Positions 35,901-52,500 of a stretch of DNA of 64,000 nt are shown here, piece after piece. Positions within the stretch are counted from its first letter, which is position 1. Every line of letters starts with the position of its first letter. The notes beneath the pieces are model-generated. The model was not told the DNA's origin, did not search any database, and saw only the letters and a program-made list of their open reading frames with translations. The position numbers and the translations under genes were made by a program. Source of the DNA: Urophycis tenuis (Eukaryota > Chordata > Actinopteri > Gadiformes > Phycidae); assembly GCA_036785325.1 (NCBI GenBank), contig JAXIVH010000021.1, forward strand, positions 2,057,323-2,121,322. Reading direction: 5' to 3'.

Positions 35901-38900
35901 CGGTCTGCCCGTGCGGTGACTTCAGTCTTCCTCAAGGCAGGGCAGACCGAAGCCGTGTTCCAATATCCATACTTCCATGAGTACACTTAAACGTGGTGCA
36001 CTATCTGCATTCACTAAGTACGCAGATTTTCAGATGTTAGTGTTTTTCCAAATCCAATACTCTGTGGTGCACTTACCGGAAATGACTATCAGCCGTCACC
36101 CGCCAAACATGTGTGAATCCATTATGCCCACTGACGTCTAGCCATTTTTGAACTGAGCACGGCTAAGCCTGGCTCCGCCTCTTCTGCTACGTAGCTAAGA
36201 TGGCTGCCGTTGAGTACGAAAGGTGTACACCGTTGCACACTCAGCGTACTAGCCGTTTTGAAGGCACCATCCGGGTCTTTTCAGTACACTTCTTTTCGCC
36301 GCGATCGGAATCTGAACACGGCCCTAGTGCTAAAAGCTAGCAAGCTAGTCACATGTTTTGGGGGAGTGGCTTAGGAGGGAGGCCCCATGGGGGGTGGGAT
36401 GTTTTCAAACCGTGGCTCACTCTGGATGGGGTCAGCCAGTTTCTACCCCAGCTGGCCTGTGGGTCTGTCCAGTTCAGACTAGAGGCCTTTTTGTCCGTGC
36501 TGTGACTTGGTCTGGTGATGTCCAGCTGCTGGGCGAGCCTAACGTGAGCTGATGATCATGATGATGATGGTGATGATGATGATGTACCCTTCCTTTCCTG
36601 TGCATGTTTCAGGGTGAAGGAGATGGTGGAGATAAACTACCTGTGTGTTCATAAGAAGCTGCGCTCTAAACGAGTCGCTCCGGTTCTGATCCGAGAAATC
36701 ACCAGACGGGTCAACCTACAGGGCTACTTCCAGGCCGCCTACACGGCCGGGGTGGTGCTGCCCAAGCCCGTGGGCACGTGCAGGTAGGCCTGAAGAGTGT
36801 GGTCACCCCCCTATGACCTCATACAAGTCAGTGACGTCAGTATATTTTATAATATATATTTTTAAAAACCGTATCAGTATTTTTGTGCTAACAAAATAAT
36901 CATATTTGACACAGACGGAAATACTTTAAAGATCCCTGAGGGAAATTGCATTTGTTACAATACTCTGGGAAAGAAAAGGCAGATAAACAAAGCAAATAAA
37001 TATGCAAAATATGCAATAAACAAAAACAAAATATGCAAATATGCAATAAACAAAATATGCATACGTCTAGGCATACACTGTAGTAATAGCACACACAAAG
37101 AAATGGCATGTACGGTAACCGTTGGCATTTAAACCCAAACCTGCTCCTCGTGTGTGCAGGTACTGGCACCGCTCGCTGAACCCACGCAAGCTCATCGAGA
37201 TCAAGTTCTCCCACCTGAGCCGCAACATGACCATGCAGCGCACCATGAAGCTCTACAGACTGCCGGAGGTAGGCACCCTGTAGCTTACTGAGGAGCAGTC
37301 ACCTGGTCCTCCGCCCCCGTAGGCTCCCCGTGTGTGTGAGACACATCGTCGCTCCCCTACAGTGCTTTTCCACCCTGCGGGGGGGGTCTTTGTTGTCCAC
37401 CTTTGACCCCATGCGCCCCGTTCCCCCCCGCCCCGCCAGGCCCCCAAGACCCCCGGCCTGCGGCCGATGACGCGGGAGGACGTGCCAGCGGTGCACCGCC
37501 TCCTGGGGGAGTACCTGACCCAGTTCCACCTCGCCCCGGTCCTCAATCAGGAGGAGGTGGCCCACTTCCTGGTCCCCCAGGAGAACATCATCCACACCTA
37601 CGTGGTGGAGGTGAGTGGCTCCATGGGCACGCCTGTACGTGGATGGGAGTGATTCTGACGCTGGAGGAGGAGGAGGAGGAGGAGGAGGAGGAAAGTCTCC
37701 ACTCTTCAAGGCGTTCATGAACTCGTTGCCACGCTCGCGTCTCGCGTGGCCGAAGGATAAGGGGTTGTCTCTGATGCGTGATGTTGAGACGAGGATAACT
37801 ATTTGTCATGTGAAGTCTACATTTTACAGGGATAATTCTTTATCCTTTCATCCCAGCTGAATAGCCGTATTCAAAGGGGCATGTGCTGACAGCCCATTGG
37901 ATACACAGTAATGTCTGTAGTGCTGGCAGTCAAGATGTACATCTTCTATAGCCTTTCTTTCTAGTCTAAGTGCCTAAGTGTTGCCTAATCATTTGATCAA
38001 GGCACACACCAGCTGACACTGGCATTCAGCGCTGTGTGACTGCCCCACAATGGAAGCAGCTATTCAAGTAGGATTTATCACTGCAATCAGACCAGGCTTC
38101 TGGACCGGTTGTGTTTAAAAACCCGAAACAAAATGGAAGGTTTTAAGTGGAACACAAACCAAATGGGAAGCGAAAGTCAATCTGCCTAATGAGCTTCCAC
38201 TCTTGCTCTCACTCTTGCGATGCACCAGCAGTCAACACTGTATGTAATGTTTTTTTTTTCTTGAGATGAACAGCCATCATGGATTTACACAGCCGGTGAC
38301 GTCACCCGATCCATTCGGGGGTGCAGCGTCTATACAGCTATAAATACAGCCCAGAGGCGAGGAATAATGAGGGAAAGCCTTTCTGACCTGTCAGAGGAAG
38401 AACAGAGTGTTTCTGCCTTGCTGCAGTCTGCTCCAGTACAAAGTCGGGGGGGGGCTACAGGACCATTCTTTACCAAAACAAACAGTTACTCACCCCCCCC
38501 AGTGCCAATGGTTTGCTCATTATGGGCTGGCTGCGCTCTGCGTTGTCCTCTGTAACGGGCTGTGACCCCCCTCGCCACGCACACAAGATGTTTCAAAATG
38601 GCAGATGTTACTACGGACGCTTCAGCGAAGCGATGGCGTTTTAACCCCACCCTCCTCCCTGGGCGACAGACGGACGGCAAGGTGACGGACTTCCTGAGTT
38701 TCTACACGCTGCCCTCCACCATCATGAACCACCCGGTGCACCACAGCCTGAAGGCAGCCTACTCCTACTACAACGTACACACCACCACCTCTCTGCTGGA
38801 CCTCATGTCTGACGCCCTCATCCTGGCCAAAATGGTGCGTTCCCCGTCTGTCTCCTTTTGATTTAGTAGTCATTTATTGACTTGTTTTTTTGTAAAATAT

Positions 38901-39373
38901 GCGTAACACATTGTCTCAGTTTGATGAGTGTTTGGGTGTGTGTGATTGGCGGTCTCTCTGCTGTGCTTGCAGAAAGGGTTTGATGTCTTCAATGCACTGG
39001 ATCTGATGGAGAACAAGACTTTCCTGGAGAAGCTCAAGTTTGGCATCGGGGATGGAAACCTCCAGTATTACCTGTACAACTGGAAGTGTCCCAGCATGGG
39101 CTCGGAAAAGGTACAGCAGGCTTTAACAGAACAACCTTCTGAGACAAACCTGATGTTTTCACACCAGATGTTCCCAGCTGAGTTATGTGTGAAGGGAAGA
39201 CTTGTGAAACTGATCTCTCTGCAGAATGCACACTCAACAAAGTGTGAACTCTCACATCCCTTGGGTGTCATGTTCAACCCAAACCAGAAATTGTGCGTGT
39301 GATGTCATCTGTATCTATCGTAACGTGCTGTTGGTCTCTCTCTCTCTCTCAGGTGGGCTTGGTGCTCCAGTGA
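32904..39373 (+). CDS. nmt1: Glycylpeptide N-tetradecanoyltransferase 1 (12 coding exons)
   Basis: Exons: 32904-33007, 34018-34120, 34360-34504, 34907-35025, 35306-35397, 35492-35608, 36613-36783, 37160-37268, 37440-37610, 38670-38834, 38973-39110, 39353-39373. Phases agree and give 484 residues against about 496 in human NMT1. The N-terminus (MADENETAPMPEKED) is acidic and is followed by a Lys-rich ribosome-targeting tract (KKKKRKQRKKK). The catalytic core follows: YQFWDTQPVPKLGE, NENYVEDDDNMFRFDYS, LLWSLRPPGWLPQWHCGVRV, VHKKLRSKRVAPVLIREITR, CRYWHRSLNPRKLIE, FYTLPSTIMNHP, and the terminal GLVLQ whose carboxylate is the catalytic base in this family. The enzyme transfers myristate from myristoyl-CoA to N-terminal glycines of cytosolic proteins. 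All splice sites are GT-AG. The last exon codes only six residues plus stop. Confidence 0.95.
33008..34017 (+). other. nmt1 intron 1
   Basis: GTAAGG to ATCAG, about 1 kb. A second GC-rich ETS-like patch (CACTTCCTAG...GGGGCGGG) lies near 33220-33240. Nothing else could be supported. Confidence 0.6.
35609..36612 (+). other. nmt1 intron 6, with a candidate MITE
   Basis: GTGAGT to TTCAG, 1 kb. It contains a putative non-autonomous DNA transposon (listed separately) and a GATGAT-type repeat near 36555-36585. Confidence 0.6.
35952..36322. mobile_element. Candidate MITE with GCCGTGTTC / GAACACGGC termini
   Basis: Nine-base perfect inverted termini enclose about 350 bp without coding capacity. The interior (CCATACTTCC, AGTACACTT repeated near both ends) resembles non-autonomous DNA transposons common in fish. 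Target-site duplications could not be fixed by eye. Confidence 0.5.
37611..38669 (+). other. nmt1 intron 9
   Basis: GTGAGT to CGACAG. It contains a (GGA)n run at 37661-37692 and AT-rich unique-looking sequence; no exon was recognised. Confidence 0.6.
39115..39295 (+). repeat. Dispersed repeat copy 2 (opposite to copy at 27185)
   Basis: The copy lies in the last nmt1 intron. It differs from copy 1 by scattered substitutions and small indels, including AAG missing after TGTGAAG. Both copies begin near ACAGAACARCCTTCTGRGAC and end near GTCATGTTCAASCCAAACC. Confidence 0.85.
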
Positions 39374-41337
39374 CCGGCCCCTCCCCTCCTCGTTTGTTGT
39401 CCCTAACGAGTGTCACGGATCGGCCAGGAGACCACTCCCACGCACTGACCGCCAGAGACATGGATGATGGGACGTCCGCTTCTAGGAGAGGAAGACCTTG
39501 CTACGGCCCCGTTTTTACTTTTTGACCTTCTGAACTTTGAGCTGCACTATCGCTGCCCGGGGGCTAGGGTGGTGGTGGTGGTGGTGGTGGTGCCCGCCCG
39601 CCCGCCCGCCCCCACCCACCCTCCCTCCCTCCATCACATGGACTTGAAGCCATTGTAGTTCCCATCCCAGACCACTGTGTAACACCTGGGAAGCTTGGTA
39701 CCAACACTCTGATCCAGACAGTTTGCAGGATGGCCATGAGCCACCGCTCACGGTTGGCGTATTGACAAGAATACCAGAACATAAATGTGTATATAATATA
39801 ATCTACCATAGCAGCTAAATTATGCGCTAACATGTACACATAACTCATTGTTTTAGTTGATTTCGGAAGGTTGGAAGTGTGCGTTTTACATTGAAATGGA
39901 ATAAAAAGAAATGTCATTCTTAAGTTTTAGAGTTGAAGAAAAATCAAGAAGATTGAAATATATGAAAAATGTGATTTAAAAAAAAAACAAAACAAACAAA
40001 CGCGGACATGAGGGGGCTTCGTCCCCCTTGTGTTTGCGTGCAGAGGTGCCACAACATGTCTGTCTGTTGGACGTTTTGGAGTCTGACTCCACCTGCGTAT
40101 GATTTTTCTTTTTATATGCGGGTACTGGCGTTCATCATTTGAAATACTTCTTTACACTTGTATTAACTTCCATGCCACCGTCTACAGCTTGCTACACTAA
40201 CAGGCAACCGTGTTTGAAAGGAAATAAAAAGATGACTGTTACATGGGTGCGTTGGGTTGTTCTGCAGAGTCCTGGTGGAGGTGGCCGTACGGGTGGGGTT
40301 AGCTGACGTCGCTATCAGACCCTTCTATCGAAGCGTTTCTTATGTGAAATGTTGGCTAGAAAAAACAATGGTCCAACTGGGTTCTAATGCAGCAAAAAAA
40401 GATGGTGGTGCGAGGATGTTTTCTCTTTTTAATTTTTTTTTTTTTTTAAAGCAAAAAATGAAATAAAATCCTTGCTGTGAGGGTGGCCTTTTAATGTCGA
40501 AGACGGGTCGTTGATTTTCGGGGTCTTTTTTATGTTCATATTAAAACATGTTTGATTGTCGACGTGCGAAGTATATTTGCAATTTGTAGTCCAAGTCGAT
40601 AGCGTATTCTTGTACTTTGCCTTCTTTGAGGGAAGACACGCCCACCACCCTTCCCCCCCACGACCCTCCCCCCCTTCACTACCTTTCTCCCCCTCCACCC
40701 TCCCCCCTTCAACACCTTTCTCCCCTCAGACACACCCAGCAGGGAGGCGCCGGGGGCGGGGCCTGGAGGACGTGGACTAATTAGAGATTGCTGATTGGAA
40801 GACAGTGAACTTGACTTATAGTACTTAATGAGGCCAATACACTTTAATATTTAGTCCATTGATTTTAGTTCGCAAACTAGTTCGTGATATGACTTTGCGG
40901 TGTTGTTGACCATCTGATATTAATAGAAAATATTATTCGCCTGCGAACTGAACATTTCAGTCATTCAAATGGAATACAATACAATCATTTAATTGACGAC
41001 ATAGATTTAATGTCTATAAAATCGAAAAAATAATAACACGTTATGTAAATGTAAAGTGGGGAAAGTGTGTAGTTTGGTCCAATTACATAACGTATTTTTC
41101 TTACGACAGAACCAGCAGCGAACTTTCACCTCCTTAGCCCGACAGCAACATCGACCGTGAGTGGTTGTTGGACAGAAACCAAAGCCTGTGATTGGTGGTT
41201 TGACAGAATCCAAACGCGAGCTGATTGGCCACCGTGACCTCCCGTACTTTGTGGTCCAGACACTCAGCGGACGCCAGACCTTGGTCCCCTTCTACCACGG
41301 AAGTCAGGAGCAGGGCAGCTCCCGAACCGCAGCCGTC
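39374..41337 (+). other. nmt1 3' UTR and nmt1-retsat intergenic region
   Basis: AATAAA hexamers follow the nmt1 stop at 39900-39905, 40223-40228 and 40462-40467. A (GGT)n/(CCCG)n patch lies at 39570-39615. The 200 bp before the retsat ATG hold a partial tandem copy (GGTTGTTGGACAGAA / GTGGTTTGACAGAATC). No coding exon was recognised. Confidence 0.5.
39900..39905 (+). terminator. Candidate poly(A) signal AATAAA for nmt1
   Basis: This is the first canonical hexamer after the nmt1 stop, about 530 bp downstream. Two later copies could also serve. Confidence 0.45.
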
Positions 41338-46329
<4,992 letters not shown>

Positions 46330-47516
46330 CTGGGAGTCACGGCCGCGCTGCTCGCTGCTACAGATCGGTTCACTGTAACTCATGGCAGAGACTGGAGGGG
46401 CCGTGTTGGAAGGGATGCGGTGGGGATGCAGTGGCAGGGTTGGGGTTGGGGGGTTTGTAAGTGTGGGGGTTCATCCAGGACCATGATGTCGGGGCTCTGG
46501 CTGTGGGTGCATGTGCCCAGCCTGCTGGACCCCTCAAATCTCCCATATTGATTAATAACTGCGCCTCGACATGTGCAAGCCTTTGTTTTTAATTATTGTG
46601 ATAATGTAAAAGCAATGCATTATGATAATATAAAAAATGAGCACTAGGCAGTAGTGCATATTGTTGGGTTGTGTGCCACATTTGTAGTTGTAATTACAAA
46701 TCTATGCATAACGGTTGACTTTCACTTTTATATTAACAATGACATGGCCTGAGGAGGCTTTATAACAATCCATACACTATGTTTTGTACCATGTGTAGGC
46801 ATGTCATACTCAAAGATTTACAATAATGTGTTTTCATAATTTCTGTAATACATGGTCAGAAAAAAAAATCAACAAGTGTGTTATATTATCAGCTTTAATT
46901 AAAAATATCCGGTTCTCCGGACTTAAATGTTTTTGTTTTGTTTCTTTGTTTAGTGAAATATTGTGCAGGAAGTTGTGATTAGTCTCGTCTGTTTAATCTC
47001 AGTTTGTGTGGCTGAGCTTGATTCGCCTGTCGAGGAAGATGTTAATTTTGAAGATTCTGATTAGTTGGAAGCAAATGGGTGTGATTTTCTCCGACTGGAG
47101 GCATGCTCGCCTTGGTCGCATTGTCTTTCGGGTCCAGGGAGGGTGAAGCCCCCTCAACCAGGTTTATCATCCAGGGACTTTCATGTGCTCAACTGGTAAT
47201 TATGAATTGCACCCTCACATTACATACACATGGCCTAGAACTTAAGTTATTGATATTTTATTATATATCCAACATGTATTTTCGCTAGCGATCACGCTAA
47301 CATAAGAGCTAATTGATCATTGCAGCTGACGAGGGTTCTGCAAAAGTTTAAGGTGCAAACCCTTTGCCGTGCCACATCACTCTCACATTGTAAAACTCTT
47401 TGTAAAATATTTTGCATTTGCATCCTCGGCTCTGTTCCACCTGTCTTTAGAGCAAACGCAGAGATATCAACCCAACTCGTGTCTTTATTGTCGTTGAATA
47501 TCAATGCAGAGTAGGC
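46330..47516 (+). other. retsat 3' UTR and retsat-cdk intergenic region
   Basis: AT-rich sequence with no canonical AATAAA found on the plus strand. AATATAAA-like variants lie near 46627. The region just before the kinase ATG holds no clear TATA box. No other gene was recognised. Confidence 0.5.
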
Positions 47517-49201
47517 ATGGAATTTCGCACCGACAGTGGCAGCTACGAGCTGCTGGTGGAGGTGGGGCGGGGGGCCTACGGGAGGGTCTTCAAGGCCAGA
47601 GAGCTGCGGGGCCAGCAGCGCCTCGTAGCGGTCAAAAAGCTCACCTTCCTTGAGGACGCGGAGTGCGGAATCCCTGCGTTCATGATCCGCGAGGTGGCGC
47701 TGCTGCGCAAGATTGAGCACTTCAACCATCCCAACATAATAAAGTACGCTTATAAATCCTTTCATAAAACAAGACATGTGTGTTTTCATCATATTATGCA
47801 CCACACAATCCTGATGTCTGTTCTGTTTTCCCTGATGATTGCCTCACCATCCAGGTTGCTGGACGTATGTGCCAGACTGAAGGGCAAAGGCATGGAGCTT
47901 GGGCTGGTGTTTGAGTATGTGGATCAGGACCTGACCTCGTACCTCTCCAAAGTACCCTGCACAGGGTTGGACATCCACAAGATCAAGGTGTGATACGGAG
48001 ATGTGGTCCATTTAAGATTTCATCTAGCAGGGGGTTGGGCCTTAAAGTGGCCAGGGAACGTCATCTGTGTAACGGAGCCGCTGGGTCTGCGGTGTGTTCA
48101 CGACAGGATGTGATGTCACAGCTGCTGCGGGGTCTGGACTTCCTGCACTCCCACCTGGTAGTGCACCGGGACCTGAAGCCAGACAACGTCCTGGTCAGTA
48201 GCCGCGGGGAGATCAAGATTGCAGACTTTGGACTGGCGCGCATGTATGCCTACAACATCGCCCTCACCCCTGGGGTGAGCCAGCCTGTGTGTCTGTGGTC
48301 ACCTGTGTGTCAACCTCATGTCGACATGTTTTAGGGCTTTCATTGCTTTTTGCACGTTTTTGATTATTTAGTTAGATATTGAATGACTTGGATTTGCTTG
48401 TTACAAAGTTGTTTATTAGGTTCTCATGTGTCCTTTCTTAATAAGTCTGAGATTCCCTCGTAGTCTGTGGGCCCCCAGCCTCTGGCCTTGTGTCCCATCG
48501 TCAGATGAGCTGGTGGTGATGTTGGTGAACTTCCTGTCTGTGGGCCTCTCCTCTCCCTCCACCCCCTCCCGGCAGGTGGTGACCCTGTGGTACCGGGCCC
48601 CCGAGGTTCTGCTCGGCACCACCTACATGTCTTCGGTGGACGTCTGGAGCGCCGGCTGCATTCTCGCCGAACTCTTCCTCCTGAGGTACGGGACCCGGGT
48701 CGGGGGGTCGTGGTCTGGGGTGTACCCGGGTCAGGGGGTCGTGGTCTGGGGTGTACCCGGGTCAGGGGGTCGTGGTCTGGGGTGTACCCGGGTCAGGGGG
48801 TCGTGGTCTGGGGTGTACCCGGGTCAGGGGGGTCGTGGTCTGGGATGTACCCGGGTCAGGGGGTCGTGGTCTGGGGTGTACCCGGGTCAGGGGGTCGTGG
48901 TCTGGGGTGTACCCGGGTCAGGGGGGTCGTGGTCTGGGGTGTACCCGGGTCAGGGGGGTCGTGGTCTGGGGTGTACCCGGGTCAGGGGGGTCGTGGTCTG
49001 GGGTGTACCCGGGTCGGGGGGGTCACGGTGTGGCTGACGGGGATGGTTGTGGCGTGTCCTTCACAGGCCGCTGTTCTGTGGATACGGTGAGATACAGCAG
49101 CTCCAGAAGATCTTTGAGTGAGTATCACTGTTCCTTTCACTGCAGCAGCGGTTTTGTATTCTCGTATTTACACTTCACACTCGTATTACTGTCATCAAAC
49201 C

Positions 49202-49256
<55 letters not shown>

Positions 49257-49597
49257 GCGCTCCTCTCCGGTGGTCTTCAGGGTGATTGGCCTGCCGTGTG
49301 TGGAGGACTGGCCCCAGGGCTGCTCGGTCCCCTACTCCAGCTCCTGGGGAGCGGCGGGTCCAGACGGCGGCCAGCTGCTGGCCGGCCTGGGCCCGGAGGA
49401 GAGCGACCTGCTGGCTGTAAGACGGCCTCTCGCCATCCTTCCACCTCTGGCTCCATGTATCATGATGTGTGCTCGTGACAAGAGAATGCATGATGAAAAA
49501 CGCAGTCCTGTTACTTCCCTTGCAGCAATGTCTGGCTTTTAGGCCGGCCAATCGAATCACGGCCTCCAGGGCCCTGACGCATGACTTCCTGGTGTGA
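47517..49597 (+). CDS. cdk21: CDK4/6-subfamily cyclin-dependent kinase, probable cdk21 (7 exons)
   Basis: Exons: 47517-47743, 47855-47987, 48107-48274, 48576-48685, 49067-49117, 49281-49416, 49526-49597. Phases agree and give 298 residues, near CDK4 (303). Kinase landmarks: glycine loop VGRGAYGRVFKA, VAVKK lysine, cyclin-binding helix GIPAFMIREVALL, CDK4/6-type LVFEYVDQDLTSYL, HRDLKPDNVLV catalytic loop, DFGLARMYAYN, activation segment IALTPGVVTLWYRAPEVLL with the CDK4 Thr172 equivalent, SVDVWSAGCILAELF and CGYGEIQQLQKIF. Lobe spacing and the activation segment place it with CDK4/6. Teleosts are known to keep an extra member, cdk21, that mammals lack; I infer this identity because the helix is neither PISTVRE nor PLSTIRE. 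The protein should phosphorylate substrates with a cyclin partner at G1, but the partner is unknown. It ends soon after the kinase fold (HDFLV). Confidence 0.8.
48275..48575 (+). other. Intron 3 of the cdk21-like gene
   Basis: GTGAGC to CGGCAG, 301 bp, with no repeat or feature recognised. Confidence 0.6.
48694..49030. repeat. 31-bp minisatellite at the start of cdk21-like intron 4, about 11 copies
   Basis: The unit GTGTACCCGGGTCAGGGGGT... starts 8 bp after the exon 4 donor. The donor sequence GTACGGGACCCGGGTC resembles the unit's GTACCCGGGTC. G-rich on the sense strand. Confidence 0.92.
49204..49252. repeat. (GT)n microsatellite
   Basis: About 24 GT units in cdk21-like intron 5, just before the exon 6 acceptor. 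Confidence 0.95.
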
Positions 49598-52500
49598 GTG
49601 GAAGGAAAGGAAGGAGGGTTTCTGGAGGTTTGCCCCTCTATTTGTTCAGTATACTGAAGGAGTTTGTGCCATGAAATCATATTCCCTCAACACACGGAAG
49701 ATTTTAATAGGGACAAAATCGTTTTTTTTTTTAGTGTTACAGTGCAAAGTCCTGTGTCTTTACTTTAGCCCACAGAATGCATGTTTTCAGACTACTTCTA
49801 CAATATTAATTGGCTCTTTTATATGTATATGTATATGTATATTGTCTGACATAATGAATCCATGTATGCCCCCCAACAAGTGATTCATGTTAAATTACCA
49901 AAGTAACTCTTCGATCCACTCAGATTGGCATGAGATGCAAACGACAAATTCTTTCTGCAGTGAAAGCTAAAAGTATGCATGTATTGATTATTTGGAAAAC
50001 CTTTCTTTGCACTTTAAGTTCATGTTCATGTTAACAGTTCCACGTGCAGCATGTTGATGGATTGAGTTGCTGTCACACACACTGTTGACGTAGTGTCCTC
50101 CTAATAAAGATGAGCATGGCCCAAAATGTTGGTCTCCTTGATTTAAACTCACGTCAGAGCACAACGTTAGCACAGCGACCTACATGCTGATATGGAAATA
50201 AGTAAGGGTATTTTCAGTGCACGCAGGTATGCCCTCATGTACGCGCTTTCCTCTGCGACCCCGTCAGGTTTAATGATGCTGTCATCGCCATGCCCGACGG
50301 TGCGGTTTGCGCTTTGAGATGGAGGGTGTAGGATGTAGGGTGTAGTAGGATGTAACCGCCGCTGTCCACCACGTGGTGGCAGTGCTGGAACACAAACGTC
50401 CCTGCAAAGAAATGGTCGTAGACAGTGAGAATATACCTTGTCTATAATACACTCATAGGCTACAATCCAATGCGTTACAATATTCGAAATGTATCAGGCG
50501 TTTCAAAATGCATGTCTAATCTAACTACCATAGTCAAAGGTAAAAGTGAAACGGGCCATTATCCACACGGACTCCGTTCGTGTCATTATAGAGTTGTAGG
50601 CCTATGCCTGTTATTATTTGTAACTTCGCCTTGTGGTGCCATGCTGTCAGTTGTTGTGTGTCTGTCAGCCGTGGTCCAACTGTCCGTCCTGGAATGCCAA
50701 CACGCGTGGTGGACGGGTGTGGGTGTGGGTGGGGGTGGGTGGGGGTGTATTTTTAACGGAGGCGCACGGAGGCGCCAGCCCTGCTTTGGCTCTGAACGCT
50801 GTCCAGGGTCTGCAGTCTGATGTCCGCCTCACCACTCCGACCCGGCCCAGTAAGTACCCCGCAGCTTTGGTGACTTTGGTGTGTTCGCTCGTTTTGTATT
50901 AAATGTAGCCTCACTTTATTGGAAGGGACCTTTCTAAACTCTGGCTCCAAACCAGACTGAGGCGCAGTAAGGTTTCGTCGTTGAGTTACTTCAGTGTCAA
51001 ATTATATGAATGGAAAATTTACCTCAAAACATTTCTTGAACTGTCCTGTCGCTTTCGCAATTCTAGGTCTCTTTAGTTTTTGGCCGATATAGGAGCCCGA
51101 CATGTTTTACGCATGACGAAGTGCAGTGTATCCTGTCCTCTCCATACTTGGACTCTGATGGCATAAGCACTTTTCTACTCACCCAATATAGGGCTGCATG
51201 TTTCCCTCGGCATTATCTGGGCGGTGAAAGTTGTGTTTTGTTGTTTTTTTGTTTTGTTTTGCATTGACAAACATGTCCCTTGAAGATAACTTGTTGATCT
51301 TGGCAGGGATATGTGTAGACAAGCTATAATTTGAGGCAAAAACAATTGGAAGTGTCTATCTAATCTAACCCACTTGAAGTTATAGGCTATTATTATTATA
51401 TTAACGGTAGGCCTATCTCACATAATATTATGCTGATTCGGAGAGCTTTACAGGAGAAAACTATTTAAAGCGTGTTAGTTTTGACCATTCCGGTGCACAT
51501 TTGTCATTTAACGCTCCCTACTGTTTCGGATGGACGTTGTTCTGTTTACTGCGAGTCCGTACTGACGGGCGACCTGGTCAGTACTAATTGGATAGAGGTT
51601 AATAAGTCCAGCCCTCTAATCTGTGTGCGTGTGCGCGTGTGTGTGACTGAACTGGCTTGTAACGCTCACCTTTCCTCACCTAAATAAAGCCCTGTCCCTT
51701 AACGCTGAATCAGTCATGACGTGCTGGTGTTTGAGCGATATTACTGTTCTTATCTCGAGGCTTCACGCTTCAGCAGCACGACTCGTGTGGTTGGATGAGA
51801 ACCTATCGCTGCACGGTCAGATTCAGTGGCCCCACAGACCGGCCATGTGACTTTTGCTCTTTGCAGAAAGGAACACCGCACACACACGCACACACACTAT
51901 GAGGTAGGATGTGGGTCAGTGAGACAATGAGCACGTGTGCCTCCCGTTGTTTATTTTAGGTGATGGAGGTCTGTTATCCAGTTTCACTCACCTTTTAATG
52001 TGCACGGTCGAAACACCTACGTGCACACACACATGCACACACGCACGTGCACACACATGCACACACGCAGGTGCGTCAGGGATGACGAGGCAGCTTAACA
52101 AAGCTCTGTGTCGTGTGGTTCTCCTAGCTCAGGCCGTCCCCCCTGGGGTGGAACGTAGGGCCAACACAGGTGCATCTCAGGACGCTCATTATGGACGCTA
52201 TAAGCTCACCTGTTCTCTGCCCCTCCTGTTACCTCTGATGAAGGCCTCTAAGCCCTCTCGTATGCAACTACAACGGCCTGCAGAGCATCCTCTTCTGTCA
52301 CAAGGTTCTTCCCCCTCATCGCCCACCGTGGTCTTCCTCGTCAGGTCTGGTTTCTTGTGTCCAGTGGCTCTCTGACCAAAGTTCCCTGCTCTGGTTTGAG
52401 ATGGGGGTCTACTTGACCTTTCACCCCCGGCCTGTATTTTGATCTAGTGTTGATCTGTGTGTGTGTGTGTGTGCGTGTGTGCGTGTGCGTGCATGTGTGT

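Noticed and set aside
41161..41337. Upstream in-frame extension of retsat to a Met at 41161
   Set aside because: The extension is not family-like and would place the signal anchor internally; the Met at 41338 matches the family start.
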